Origin: Phaeoceros laevis
Taxonomy: Eukaryota > Anthocerotophyta > Anthocerotopsida > Notothyladales
Direction of reading: 5' to 3'
Assembly: GCA_049999765.1 (NCBI GenBank)
Contig: JBNGIQ010009497.1
Coordinates: 257,272-321,271, forward strand
DNA length: 64,000 bases
A program made the translations under genes and the position numbers. This document shows, piece after piece, positions 20,368 through 29,301 of this stretch. The notes beneath the pieces are model-generated. The model ran no database searches. It had not been told where the DNA came from and worked only from the letters and a program-made list of their open reading frames with translations. Within the stretch, counting starts at the first letter, position 1, and every line of letters starts with the position of its first letter.

Positions 20368-23298
20368 CTAGTGGCTCCAGCCTTCCATAGATACGCTCTC
20401 AGAATGCAGCTTGTTCCCAACTACAAACGTGTGCACCACTCCAGCCATGTCAGTCCACCAGCTCTGGCCTGGCTCCTTCCATGCACCACATTTTGCTCTC
20501 CTCACCTGCATCTCCTTTGCCTCCTCCCACATCTGAGCTCTTGCATATATGTTGGCCATCAATGCATAAGAAGCGGCATTTTTCTCATCCAGCATTACAG
20601 CAGATTCAAAAGCCTGTTGTCCAATCTCAACATTACTCCATGTCCGGCAAGCACCTAGCAACGTGGCCCACACCGCATCATCAGCTGGGAAAGGCATGGT
20701 CTTAGCTATCTGCAGTGCCTCATCCAGATGACCCGCACGGCCCAGAAGATCCATCATGCATGTGTAGTGCTCTATGGCTGGAGTGATGCCATAATCTGTT
20801 TCCATCACTTCAAAATACCTTCGGCCTTCGTCCACTAGACCCACATGACTGCACACCGTGAGCACACTAAGAAATATGATGTCATTTGGCTGTGTGCCCT
20901 CTAGTCTCATCTTTTCGAGCAACTCAAACACGACCTTACTATCTCCATGGCGGCTATAGCCGCCAATTAGTGCGCCCCATGCCCCAACCGTCCTTTCAGC
21001 CAATGAGTCAAACACCTGTTGACAATCAAGCATGCTCCCACACTTGGCATACATACATACAAGTGCACCCCCCACAACTACATCAGTTTGCATTCCCTGT
21101 TCCTCTATCTGTGCATGGAGCTGCTTTCCTAAAGGTAGAGCTGCTACAGTTGCACAAGCCTGAAGGAGGCATGCAAATGTAACAGAGTCTGGAGTAGAGA
21201 GGCCCTCTGTTTGCATTCTGTCGTAAAGACTAAAAGCTTCCTGAACCATCCCCTGCTGCACATACCCTGCAAGCATCGCATTCCATGTCACGACATCCCT
21301 GTCTGAAAGTCTGTCAAACATGATGCGGGCATCCAATAAGCTGCCGCACTTTGCATACATGTTAACCAGGCTGCAACCAAGAACTACATCATCTTGCAGT
21401 CCTCGTTCTTTGATCTGGGAATGGATCCGATTTCCACGATCTAGACATTCTTCTCCTACACTAGCACACGACTGCAGGAGACTTGTAAAAGTAGCTGAAT
21501 CTGGAGACAAGGTGCTTTCCTTTTGCATGCTATCATACACACGAAGGGCTTCCTCGCCCATCCCCTGCTGGGCATAACCTGCGAGCATTGCATTCCATGT
21601 CACCAGATTCTTGTCTGGAAGGTTGTCGAACACATTGCGGGCATCCTCCAAGCTGCCGCACTTTGCATACATGTTAACCAAGCTGCAGCCTAAAACCACA
21701 TCATCTTGCAGTCCTCGTTCTTCAATTTGTGCATGCAGCTTTTTTCCATGATGCAGAGCTCCTACACGCGCGCATGCCTGCAGGAGGCATACAAATGTAA
21801 CAGAATTTGGTACAGAGACTCCTCCCTGTCGCATACTGCTGTAAAGACTAAGGGCCTCTTGACCCATCCCTTTCTGGGCATACCCTGCAAGCATCGCATT
21901 CCATGTCGCCACATCCTTTTGTGAAAGTCTGTGAAAGACAATGCTAGCATCCTCTAAGCTACCACACTTTGCATACATGTTAACCAAGCTGCCACCTAGA
22001 ACCACATCATCTTGCAAACCTCCTTCTTGGACCAGTGCATGGATACTTTTGCCATCTGGCAGAGCCCCTTTACCGACACTGGCACATGCCTGTAGGACGC
22101 AAGCAAATGTAACGGGATCTGGTTGAGTAAGGCCCTCCTGTTGCATTCTACTGTACAGATTAAGAGCTTTCTGACCCATCCCCATCTGGACATAACCTGT
22201 AAGCATCGCATTCCATGTGACTACATTCTTCTCTGGAAGTCTGTCGAACACGCTGCGAGCATCATCCAGGCTCCCGCACTTTGCATACATGTCAAGAAGC
22301 CCAGTTCTAACGAAAATGTCTGGCTTTTCTGGGTTGGCCGAAATATGACCATGGACCTCCTTGCCGGCAACTAAGTCTCCAGCACTTGCACAAGCTTTGA
22401 GTACTGCAGAATAGACGCGGTTGTCGGGCTTCACGTTTGACTCACGCATCTCTCGATACAGTCGTATGGCCTGGGGACCTTTGCCATTTCTAGCATATGC
22501 GAAAATGATGGTAGTCCAGGTGTAGGCGCTAGGTGTAGAGACCTCGGTAAACACTCGCATTGCTTCCTCCAACTTCCCATGCGATGCATACAAACTGATG
22601 AGGTGGGTAGCCAAGAAGTCGTCCCCTTCATACCCACTTTCCACACTGAGAGCATGAATGTGCCTGCCCAGAACCAGGTCCTTGTCAGCGATGCACCGCT
22701 TGAGAAGACGATAGAAAAAATTGTTCGGTACATGGCGCCCCCGTTGCACTAGAAGGTTCAACGCATCCACAATTTCCTGAACTGTTCCATCAGCACATAG
22801 CTCCCTGCACATTTGGAGCTCCAAATGGCCCTCATGTGCTGCAAAAGCTGCTTGCCCCTGAACTGAGGTGGATACATGCCGAGGAGTCCTCCTCATCGTC
22901 CCACCGTCCCAAGTGGCTAGCTGCAAATCCACCCCAGCAGACTTGCGCCGATTGTTCAGCCAAGTGGCGAACTTGGAGCTCTTGTGTGTAGTATCAGGAT
23001 GCCTGGGAGTCGCCTTGCTCCGTGTGTTCTCCCACCACAATGTCGGATTAGAGAAAAACTGTTTCCGTGAAAGTTCCTCTGTCTCTGGTGGAGGCAATCC
23101 TTCCTCCGCACACCAAGCATGGCATTGCTTCCTGTCTATGTAGCTCAGGGCTTCAAACCCGCCTGTCTGATGTAGTGCTCCTTGCATCTGTTGCATGCGC
23201 CGCAGTGCGCAGGTTGCTGAGAAGTCGACAGTCAACTCCCGGCGGTCACCCCGAAATCCAGATGCAAGGGACTGACAACCATGAATTCGGCTCCTCAC
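20368..23298 (-). CDS. PLS-type PPR protein, six PLS units, no DYW domain
   Basis: Editing-factor-class PPR frame of 976 codons. An N-terminal block (RKQFFSNPTLWWENTRSKA) precedes a variant unit (LISLYASHGKLEEAM). Five PLS units with MYAKCGS, VVTWNAMLAGYAQQGMG-like P motifs and VTFVCLLQACARVG L motifs follow. The E region (GAWKEPGQSWWTDMAGVV) breaks off at NKLHSESVSMEGWSH by a frameshift, and no DYW relic follows. The start is doubtful: the nominal first codon is GTG. The ATG homologous to paralogues (23282, MVVSPLHLDFGV) lies in another frame and stops after TAGS, so the N-terminus is frameshifted. The next in-frame ATG is at 23196. The PLS tract itself is unbroken. Confidence 0.75.
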   Translation of the reverse strand: MRSRIHGCQSLASGFRGDRRELTVDFSATCALRRMQQMQGALHQTGGFEALSYIDRKQCHAWCAEEGLPPPETEELSRKQFFSNPTLWWENTRSKATPRHPDTTHKSSKFATWLNNRRKSAGVDLQLATWDGGTMRRTPRHVSTSVQGQAAFAAHEGHLELQMCRELCADGTVQEIVDALNLLVQRGRHVPNNFFYRLLKRCIADKDLVLGRHIHALSVESGYEGDDFLATHLISLYASHGKLEEAMRVFTEVSTPSAYTWTTIIFAYARNGKGPQAIRLYREMRESNVKPDNRVYSAVLKACASAGDLVAGKEVHGHISANPEKPDIFVRTGLLDMYAKCGSLDDARSVFDRLPEKNVVTWNAMLTGYVQMGMGQKALNLYSRMQQEGLTQPDPVTFACVLQACASVGKGALPDGKSIHALVQEGGLQDDVVLGGSLVNMYAKCGSLEDASIVFHRLSQKDVATWNAMLAGYAQKGMGQEALSLYSSMRQGGVSVPNSVTFVCLLQACARVGALHHGKKLHAQIEERGLQDDVVLGCSLVNMYAKCGSLEDARNVFDNLPDKNLVTWNAMLAGYAQQGMGEEALRVYDSMQKESTLSPDSATFTSLLQSCASVGEECLDRGNRIHSQIKERGLQDDVVLGCSLVNMYAKCGSLLDARIMFDRLSDRDVVTWNAMLAGYVQQGMVQEAFSLYDRMQTEGLSTPDSVTFACLLQACATVAALPLGKQLHAQIEEQGMQTDVVVGGALVCMYAKCGSMLDCQQVFDSLAERTVGAWGALIGGYSRHGDSKVVFELLEKMRLEGTQPNDIIFLSVLTVCSHVGLVDEGRRYFEVMETDYGITPAIEHYTCMMDLLGRAGHLDEALQIAKTMPFPADDAVWATLLGACRTWSNVEIGQQAFESAVMLDEKNAASYALMANIYARAQMWEEAKEMQVRRAKCGAWKEPGQSWWTDMAGVVHTFVVGNKLHSESVSMEGWSH

Positions 23299-23785
23299 CA
23301 GCGAGCTCCTTCACCGTCCTCCATCTCCTCCTGCCTCGACGATGGCTTTGAGAAGTTCCGGACCCAAGCGTTTGTAGCGGGGTTCCAGAATTACCACCAC
23401 TATTGACTAGTGGTGTGAGGAGACAGGACTGCGGAGACAGGAGGCTAGCACGCCTCCTTAGCATGCGAGGAATGGCAGCAGCCAGCGTGTGAAGCACCTG
23501 GGACGAGAACCTCGGAATAGCACCTGGGAAGACCATCTGGGAGGAGCACCTGGGGCACCAGAGGGCAATTGTTCCCACAGATTGTAAGAGAAATTTCTCA
23601 GAACCGGACAAAAGGATTTGCTCCGCCACTGGGGACAGGCAGGTACACATGGAAACTCTTAGCACTGCTCGCAGCGTGTTTTCTACGAAAAGGGTCGAAA
23701 GAGTATGTTTTGCGAACGCACATCGTGGTGCTCCTTCTTCATCTGGGACTAATCCGTACTCCGTAAAGAACTTCGTATCAGTCAC

Positions 23786-23862
23786 CTACCAGTAGTCCCC
23801 ACAAGAACATTTCCTCTCCAAAACATGGAAGCCACTTGTATCCCTGCCGATAATGCCGTAGT
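23786..23862 (-). pseudogene. isolated DYW C-terminus (relic of a lost PPR-DYW gene)
   Basis: The minus strand reads IIGRDTSGFHVLERKCSCGD followed by YW and a stop. This is a good DYW terminus with its CSC zinc ligands and terminal tripeptide. Nothing upstream of it belongs to a PPR gene; a solo LTR lies 160 bp away. It is not the end of the 24.8-28.5 kb gene, whose own decayed DYW is at 24545-24763. A further PPR-DYW copy was therefore deleted here. Confidence 0.85.
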
Positions 23863-24020
23863 CTAGTTCGATTTTTCACTTTCGATATACACTACAAGCT
23901 GTAGCAATGTGACTGTGTAGTTCGATTTTTACTCTAGTCTAGCTCTATCCAAGCTATTTCTATCATAAACCACGGTTCTGAGTATCTTAGTACTCGGGGC
24001 GTACGGGGCGTACAAGCTAC

Positions 24021-24276
24021 TGATAGAATATAGTATATTCTAAGTATATTATGACTATTATACTATATACTATATGGGATAGTGGTACTCATGGATAGTA
24101 CTATTATTAGGTAGAGTTGCTATACTAAGAAAGTGTTCTCTTATATAAGGACTCTAGAGCTAACACATTTTAAGTATCTTTTGATGTAGTACTTCTTCTG
24201 TGCTCATCATTCATACTCATTGAGCTCTTGCTCTTACTATAATATGTGTTTGTGTTAATCTTGATGTATTCTAACA
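24021..24276. mobile_element. solo LTR, Ty1/copia-like
   Basis: A 256-bp segment begins TGATAG and ends CTAACA. It is flanked by the 5-bp direct repeat gctac (24016-24020 and 24277-24281). Inside is a TATA-like ctcttatataagg followed by a plausible transcript start, as expected for a plus-oriented LTR. No internal retrotransposon sequence or second LTR is present, so it is a recombination product. Confidence 0.8.
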
Positions 24277-24281
24277 GCTAC

Positions 24282-24544
24282 CACATACGGTGACATACCA
24301 CGTAGATCCGAGACGCCGGCAACCCCTCTGTGCATCCTTCAAATGGTTGGTAGCAAGCTTCTTGGTAGATCTCCTTGTAACAGGCCCAATTGATGTGCTA
24401 CTCGCCAGCTCTTCTCACAGTGGCTCTAAATGAGACATTCGAGGTGGCTCTGGCAGGCTGGGACCAGGAAAGCTTGCAGCATTTTTCTAATGCTTCGTTC
24501 TTCATTTGGCGTGCAACAAGAACCAACGGCTACCACAGGACATC
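24282..24544. other. spacer, nothing recognised
   Basis: Lies between the solo LTR and the decayed DYW relic. No homology seen on either strand. Confidence 0.5.
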
Positions 24545-24763
24545 ACATCTCGTAGCCCTTAACTACCAGGATGTACATGTCCCTTTCGGTACACATGCAA
24601 GCGACTTGCACTCCCAGAGATGACAGCATGCTCTGCCCACTTTTTTTAAAGCAAACTGTAGCTGTAAGACAGTCCTGCACACTCGCAGTGTTTCGACCAC
24701 ACATGTTATCCCGTAGGTCCTCTGTTGAGAGGACAAGCACTGCCAGCCAGTTCCATGTTGTAG
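24545..24763 (-). pseudogene. decayed DYW domain of the 24.8-28.5 kb PPR gene
   Basis: Downstream of the stop at 24764 the strand still carries VQDCLTATVCFKKSGQ (from CEDCHTATAYISKVEK) and SASRLHVYRKGHVHPG (from DASRFHVYKEGKCSCR) in different frames. The HSE motif and the CSC ligands are gone. Confidence 0.8.
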
Positions 24764-27700
24764 TCACACAACTAGGGGTTCCTTGTCAAAATTGGTTATG
24801 TCCCGCAACGGCGAATCTAGCGGCAGATATTCTTCTTTCTTCCACTTCGGCACAAGGTGTTCGAGTCCTGCATAGATACCGTCACTGTCGGGATGTGTTT
24901 TATCCCCAGCTACAAACGTGTGCACCGATCCGCCTATGTCAGTGCACCAGCTCTGGCCTGGCTCCTTCCATGCTCCACATTTCACCCTCCTCGCTTGGAT
25001 CACCTTAGCCTCCTCCCACATCTGAGCCCTTGCATATATGTTAGACATCAAGACATAAGGTGCGGCATCTTTTCCATCCAGCCTCACTGCAAACTCAAAA
25101 GCCTGCTGCCCAATCTCCACATCATTCCACTTTTGGCAAGCACCTAACAGCGTGTTCCAAACTATACCATCAGGTGAGATAGGCATAGTCTTGGCCATTT
25201 CTAGTGCCTCGTCCAAATGACCTGCACGGCCCAGAAGATCCATCATGCATGTGAAGTGCTCTACCGTAGGAGTGAGACCATAATCTGTCATCATGACTTC
25301 GAAGTACTTTCTGCCTTTGTCCACCAGCCCTGCATGACTGCACACTGTGAGCACACTGAGAAATATGATGTCAGTTGGCAGCATGCCCTCCAGACTCATC
25401 CTCTCAAGCAATTCAAACACCACCCCACTATCTCCATGGCGGGTATACCCACCAATCAGAGCTGCCCATGCCTCCATACTCCTTTCAGGCAATGAATCAA
25501 ACACCTGCTGCGAATCGAACATGCTCCCACACTTTGCATACATATTGACTAATGCACCTCCTACAACTACATCAGCTTGCATTCCGTGCTCCTCAATCTG
25601 TGCATGGAGCTGCTTTCCCAAAGGTAGACAAGCTACAATGGCACATGCCTGTAAGAGGCACACAAATGTGAACGAATTTGGAGTGACGCCTTCCTGTTTC
25701 ATACCACTGTAAAGACTAAGGGCTTCCTGAACCATCCCTGGCTCGGCATACCCTGCAAGCATCGCGTTCCATGTCAGCACATCCCTGTCTGGAAGCCTGT
25801 CAAACACACTGCGAGCATCCTCTAGCCTACCACACTTTACATACATGCTAACCAAGCTGCTGCCTACAACCACATCATCTTCTAGTCCTTGGTCTGTAAT
25901 TTGTGCATGGAGCTGCTTCCCCTCATGCAGAGCTGCTACACCTACAATAGCACATGCCTGCAGGAGGCACATATATGTGACAGAATTTGGAGAACAGAGC
26001 CCTTCCTGTTGCATATTATTGTAAAGAGCAAGCGCTTCCTCACCCATGCCCCGCTGCATATAGCCTGCAAGCATTGCATTCCATGTTACCATGGTTTTGT
26101 CTGGAAGACTGTCAAACAAACTGCGAGCATCCTGTATGGCACCACACTTCACATACATGTTAACCAAGCTCCCACCTAGAACCACATCGTCTTGGAGCCC
26201 TCGTTCTTTAATGTCTGCATGGAGCTGCTTTCCCTGAAGCAGAGCGGTTACACCGACACTGGCACATGACTGCAGGAGGCTTATAAATGTAACGCAATCT
26301 GGAGAAGAGAGACCTTCCTCTAGCATACTTGTGTAAAGGCTAAAGGCTTCCTGAACCAACCCCTGCTGGGCATACCCTGCAAGCAGCGCGTTCCATGTCA
26401 CGATGTTCTTGTTTGAAAGTCTGTCAAACAAGCTGCGAGCATCCTCTATTGAGCTGCACTTTGCATACATGTTAACCAAGCTGCAGGTTAGAACCACATC
26501 CCCTTGCAGTCTTTGTTCATTGATCTGTGCATGGAGCTGCTTGCCATGGTGAAGCCCTCCTACACCTACACTGGCGCAGGCTTGTAGGAGCGAAATAAAA
26601 GTAACAGAATCTGGAGGAGAGAGGCCTTCTTGTTGCATGTTACTGTAGAGAGTCAGCGCTTCTTGACCCATCCCCTGCAGGGCATAGCCTAAAATCATCG
26701 CGGTCCATGTTACAACGTTCCTGTCTGGAAGCTTGTCAAACACGCGCCGAGCATCCTCTACACTACCGCACCTTGCGTACATGTTGACGAGGCTGCCGCC
26801 TAAAACCAGATTATGCTGCAGTTCTCGTTCTTCAATCTGTGCATGCAGCTTCCTTCCATCAGACAAAGCTGCTACACCGACACTAGCACATGCCTGCAGG
26901 AGGCACACAAATGTAACAGAATCTGGACTGAAGATGCCTTCAAGTTGCATCCTACCGTAAAGCTCAAGGGCATCCTGACCCATCCCTTTTTGGGAATAAC
27001 CTGCAAGCATCGCATTCCATGTCACCACATCCCTATCTGGGAGCCTGTCAAACACGCTGCGAGCATCCTCTAAGCTACCACACTTTGCATACATGTTAAG
27101 CAAGCTGCAGCCTAGAACCACATCATCTTGCAGTCCTTGTTCTTCGATCTTTGCATGAAGGTGCTTCCCCTCATACAGAGCTCCTACACCTACGATAGCA
27201 CAAGCCTGGAGGAGGGATATGTACGTGACAGGATTTAGAGGAGCGAGGCTTTCCTGTTGCATAGTGCTGTAAAGACTAAGGGCTTCCTGACCCATCCCGT
27301 TCTGGGTGTAACCTGCAAGCATCGCATTCCATGTTACCACATTTCTGACTGGAAGGCCATCAAAGACTCTGCGTGCATCCTCTAGGCTACCACACTTGGC
27401 ATACATGTTGACCAAGCTGCAGCCTAAAACCACATCATCGTGTAGTCCTTGTTCTTCGATTTGAGTGTACAGCTTCCTTCCCTCATGAAGAGCTCCTACA
27501 CCAACACCGGCACATGCCTGCAGGAGGCATACAAATGTAACACGATTTGGTTGAGAGAGGCCCTCTTCTAGCATGGTATCATAAAGACTAAGAGCTTCCT
27601 GACCCATTCCATGCTGGGCATAACCTGCCAGCATTGCATTCCATGTCACCGTATTTCTGACTGGAAGTTGGTCAAACACAATGCGAGCCTCGTCTAAGCT

Positions 27701-28510
27701 ACCACACTTTGCATACATATCAAGTAGCCCGGTTCTGACAAAATTGTCTGGCTTCGCTGGACTTGCAAGAATATGAGCATGGACCTCCTTGCCAGCACCT
27801 AAATCTCCTGCGCTGGCACAAGCTTTAAGCACTGCTACATAAATACGGTTGTCCGGCTTAACGGGTGACTGACGCATCTGTCGATACAGTCGTATAGCCT
27901 GGGCGCCATCTCCATTTTTAGCAAACGCGAAGATGATGGTAGCCCAGCTGTAACGGCTTGGTGTAGAGACCTTGATAAATACTCCCATTGCTTCCTTCAA
28001 CCTCCCATGCGAGGCATACAAACCGATGAAATGGGTAGCCAAGAAATCGTCTCCTTCGTACCCACTTTCCACACTGAGCGCATGAATGTGGCTGCCCAAA
28101 ACCAGGTCATTGTCAGCGATACACCCCTTGAGGAGATGAAAGAAAAGATTGCTGGGTACATGGCGTCCCCGTTGCACCAGAATGGTCAGTGAATCCACAG
28201 CTTCATTAATCCGGCCATCCTCGCATAGCTTCCTGCACATTCCAACCTCTAAATGGTCCTCATGTGCTGATAAACCGTACTGCCCTTGAACTGAAGAGGT
28301 TACAGCCCCAGGAGTTCTCTTCATCATCCCAGCGTACCATGTCGCCAGCTGCAGGTCCACCCAAGCAGGCTTGTCTCGATTGTTTAGCCACAGGGCGATC
28401 TTGGACTCCTTGTGCTCAAAATCAGGATGCTGGGGAGTCGGCTTGCTCCATCTGTTGTCCCAGCACTCTGTGGGATCTGAGAAAAACTGTCGCTGTAAAA
28501 GCTCTTGCAT
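24764..28510 (-). CDS. long PLS-type PPR protein, nine PLS units, DYW domain lost
   Basis: Uninterrupted 1248-codon frame from ATG 28510 (MQELLQRQFFSDPTECWD). It holds a variant first unit (FIGLYASHGRLKEAMGVF) and eight further PLS units with MYAKCG, VVTWNAMLAGY and VTFVCLLQACA motifs. The last is the family-specific C-terminal unit (MYAKCGSMFDSQQVFDSLPE). An E region with KEPGQSWWCTDIGG follows, and the frame ends at DITNFDKEPLVV inside the first residues of the DYW domain. Paralogues have about 75 more N-terminal residues. Here the upstream equivalent (GGYVKRRLGRKEYLKECKS) is out of frame, so any targeting peptide is lost or supplied by an unseen exon. Without the deaminase it could bind RNA but not edit alone. 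Confidence 0.8.
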   Translation of the reverse strand: MQELLQRQFFSDPTECWDNRWSKPTPQHPDFEHKESKIALWLNNRDKPAWVDLQLATWYAGMMKRTPGAVTSSVQGQYGLSAHEDHLEVGMCRKLCEDGRINEAVDSLTILVQRGRHVPSNLFFHLLKGCIADNDLVLGSHIHALSVESGYEGDDFLATHFIGLYASHGRLKEAMGVFIKVSTPSRYSWATIIFAFAKNGDGAQAIRLYRQMRQSPVKPDNRIYVAVLKACASAGDLGAGKEVHAHILASPAKPDNFVRTGLLDMYAKCGSLDEARIVFDQLPVRNTVTWNAMLAGYAQHGMGQEALSLYDTMLEEGLSQPNRVTFVCLLQACAGVGVGALHEGRKLYTQIEEQGLHDDVVLGCSLVNMYAKCGSLEDARRVFDGLPVRNVVTWNAMLAGYTQNGMGQEALSLYSTMQQESLAPLNPVTYISLLQACAIVGVGALYEGKHLHAKIEEQGLQDDVVLGCSLLNMYAKCGSLEDARSVFDRLPDRDVVTWNAMLAGYSQKGMGQDALELYGRMQLEGIFSPDSVTFVCLLQACASVGVAALSDGRKLHAQIEERELQHNLVLGGSLVNMYARCGSVEDARRVFDKLPDRNVVTWTAMILGYALQGMGQEALTLYSNMQQEGLSPPDSVTFISLLQACASVGVGGLHHGKQLHAQINEQRLQGDVVLTCSLVNMYAKCSSIEDARSLFDRLSNKNIVTWNALLAGYAQQGLVQEAFSLYTSMLEEGLSSPDCVTFISLLQSCASVGVTALLQGKQLHADIKERGLQDDVVLGGSLVNMYVKCGAIQDARSLFDSLPDKTMVTWNAMLAGYMQRGMGEEALALYNNMQQEGLCSPNSVTYMCLLQACAIVGVAALHEGKQLHAQITDQGLEDDVVVGSSLVSMYVKCGRLEDARSVFDRLPDRDVLTWNAMLAGYAEPGMVQEALSLYSGMKQEGVTPNSFTFVCLLQACAIVACLPLGKQLHAQIEEHGMQADVVVGGALVNMYAKCGSMFDSQQVFDSLPERSMEAWAALIGGYTRHGDSGVVFELLERMSLEGMLPTDIIFLSVLTVCSHAGLVDKGRKYFEVMMTDYGLTPTVEHFTCMMDLLGRAGHLDEALEMAKTMPISPDGIVWNTLLGACQKWNDVEIGQQAFEFAVRLDGKDAAPYVLMSNIYARAQMWEEAKVIQARRVKCGAWKEPGQSWCTDIGGSVHTFVAGDKTHPDSDGIYAGLEHLVPKWKKEEYLPLDSPLRDITNFDKEPLVV

Positions 28511-29301
28511 TCCTTGAGGTATTCCTTCCTCCCCAGCCGACGCTTGACATATCCTCCTGGCTGATGGCTCACGCCTTCAAACCCACTGGTCTCAGGTGCC
28601 GAGTCCCTGCATCAGTTGCATGTCGCAGTGCATCGATTCGTCGGATACTCGTAGACAAGCTCCGGTCCGTCAAGCCGCAATCCAGCTCACAGCCAATTTA
28701 CTGGAGACCTTCAATACCCATCATTTCCTTCGGTCCACAATACTCCACACGACGGCTCTGAAGAATCTCCAAGAACGCCCCGTCCACTCCTCTTTTCTAG
28801 CAAGTGGATAATCGAACCATGTCTAGGACACTACGAGCGACCATTGTAAAGGGAGCTCGAAAGTTGTGAATAGGGACCCAAGGTAATATAGAACTGGTAT
28901 ATTCGACGCCCCCCAGAGAGCGTGGGAATCTGACATACGCAAGCTGACAAGGAGTTACGGTACCCTGGAGTGCTAGGATTCGTGTATGAGCCGACGGAAG
29001 GCGGGGCCAAGAAGCGTTACGGAGCAACTGGGGCTCTGCTCCTTTGTGGGATAAGGAAAACTATGTGCAACAGACGGGCCTTAAGCGGGTTCAAAGGCTC
29101 TCAAATATGAATGAGCAGAAGGAGACGTACTTCTGTACCTGTAAGTTCTGCTCTGGAAAAGGCAACAACAACAGTATGTTACTGACGAATGTGTTCTCTC
29201 CAGCAAAAAGTAAAGATGCACCACACCGAATCCTTAATTTTCCATTTCGGGGTCATAGGAACCAGACCTTACCACGGAGCGTCGAACCACGTAGCCCTTA
29301 C
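28511..29301. other. spacer between PPR loci
   Basis: The first 250 bp are the frameshifted N-terminal and promoter remnants of the 24.8-28.5 kb gene. From about 28800 on there is nothing recognisable. Confidence 0.5.
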
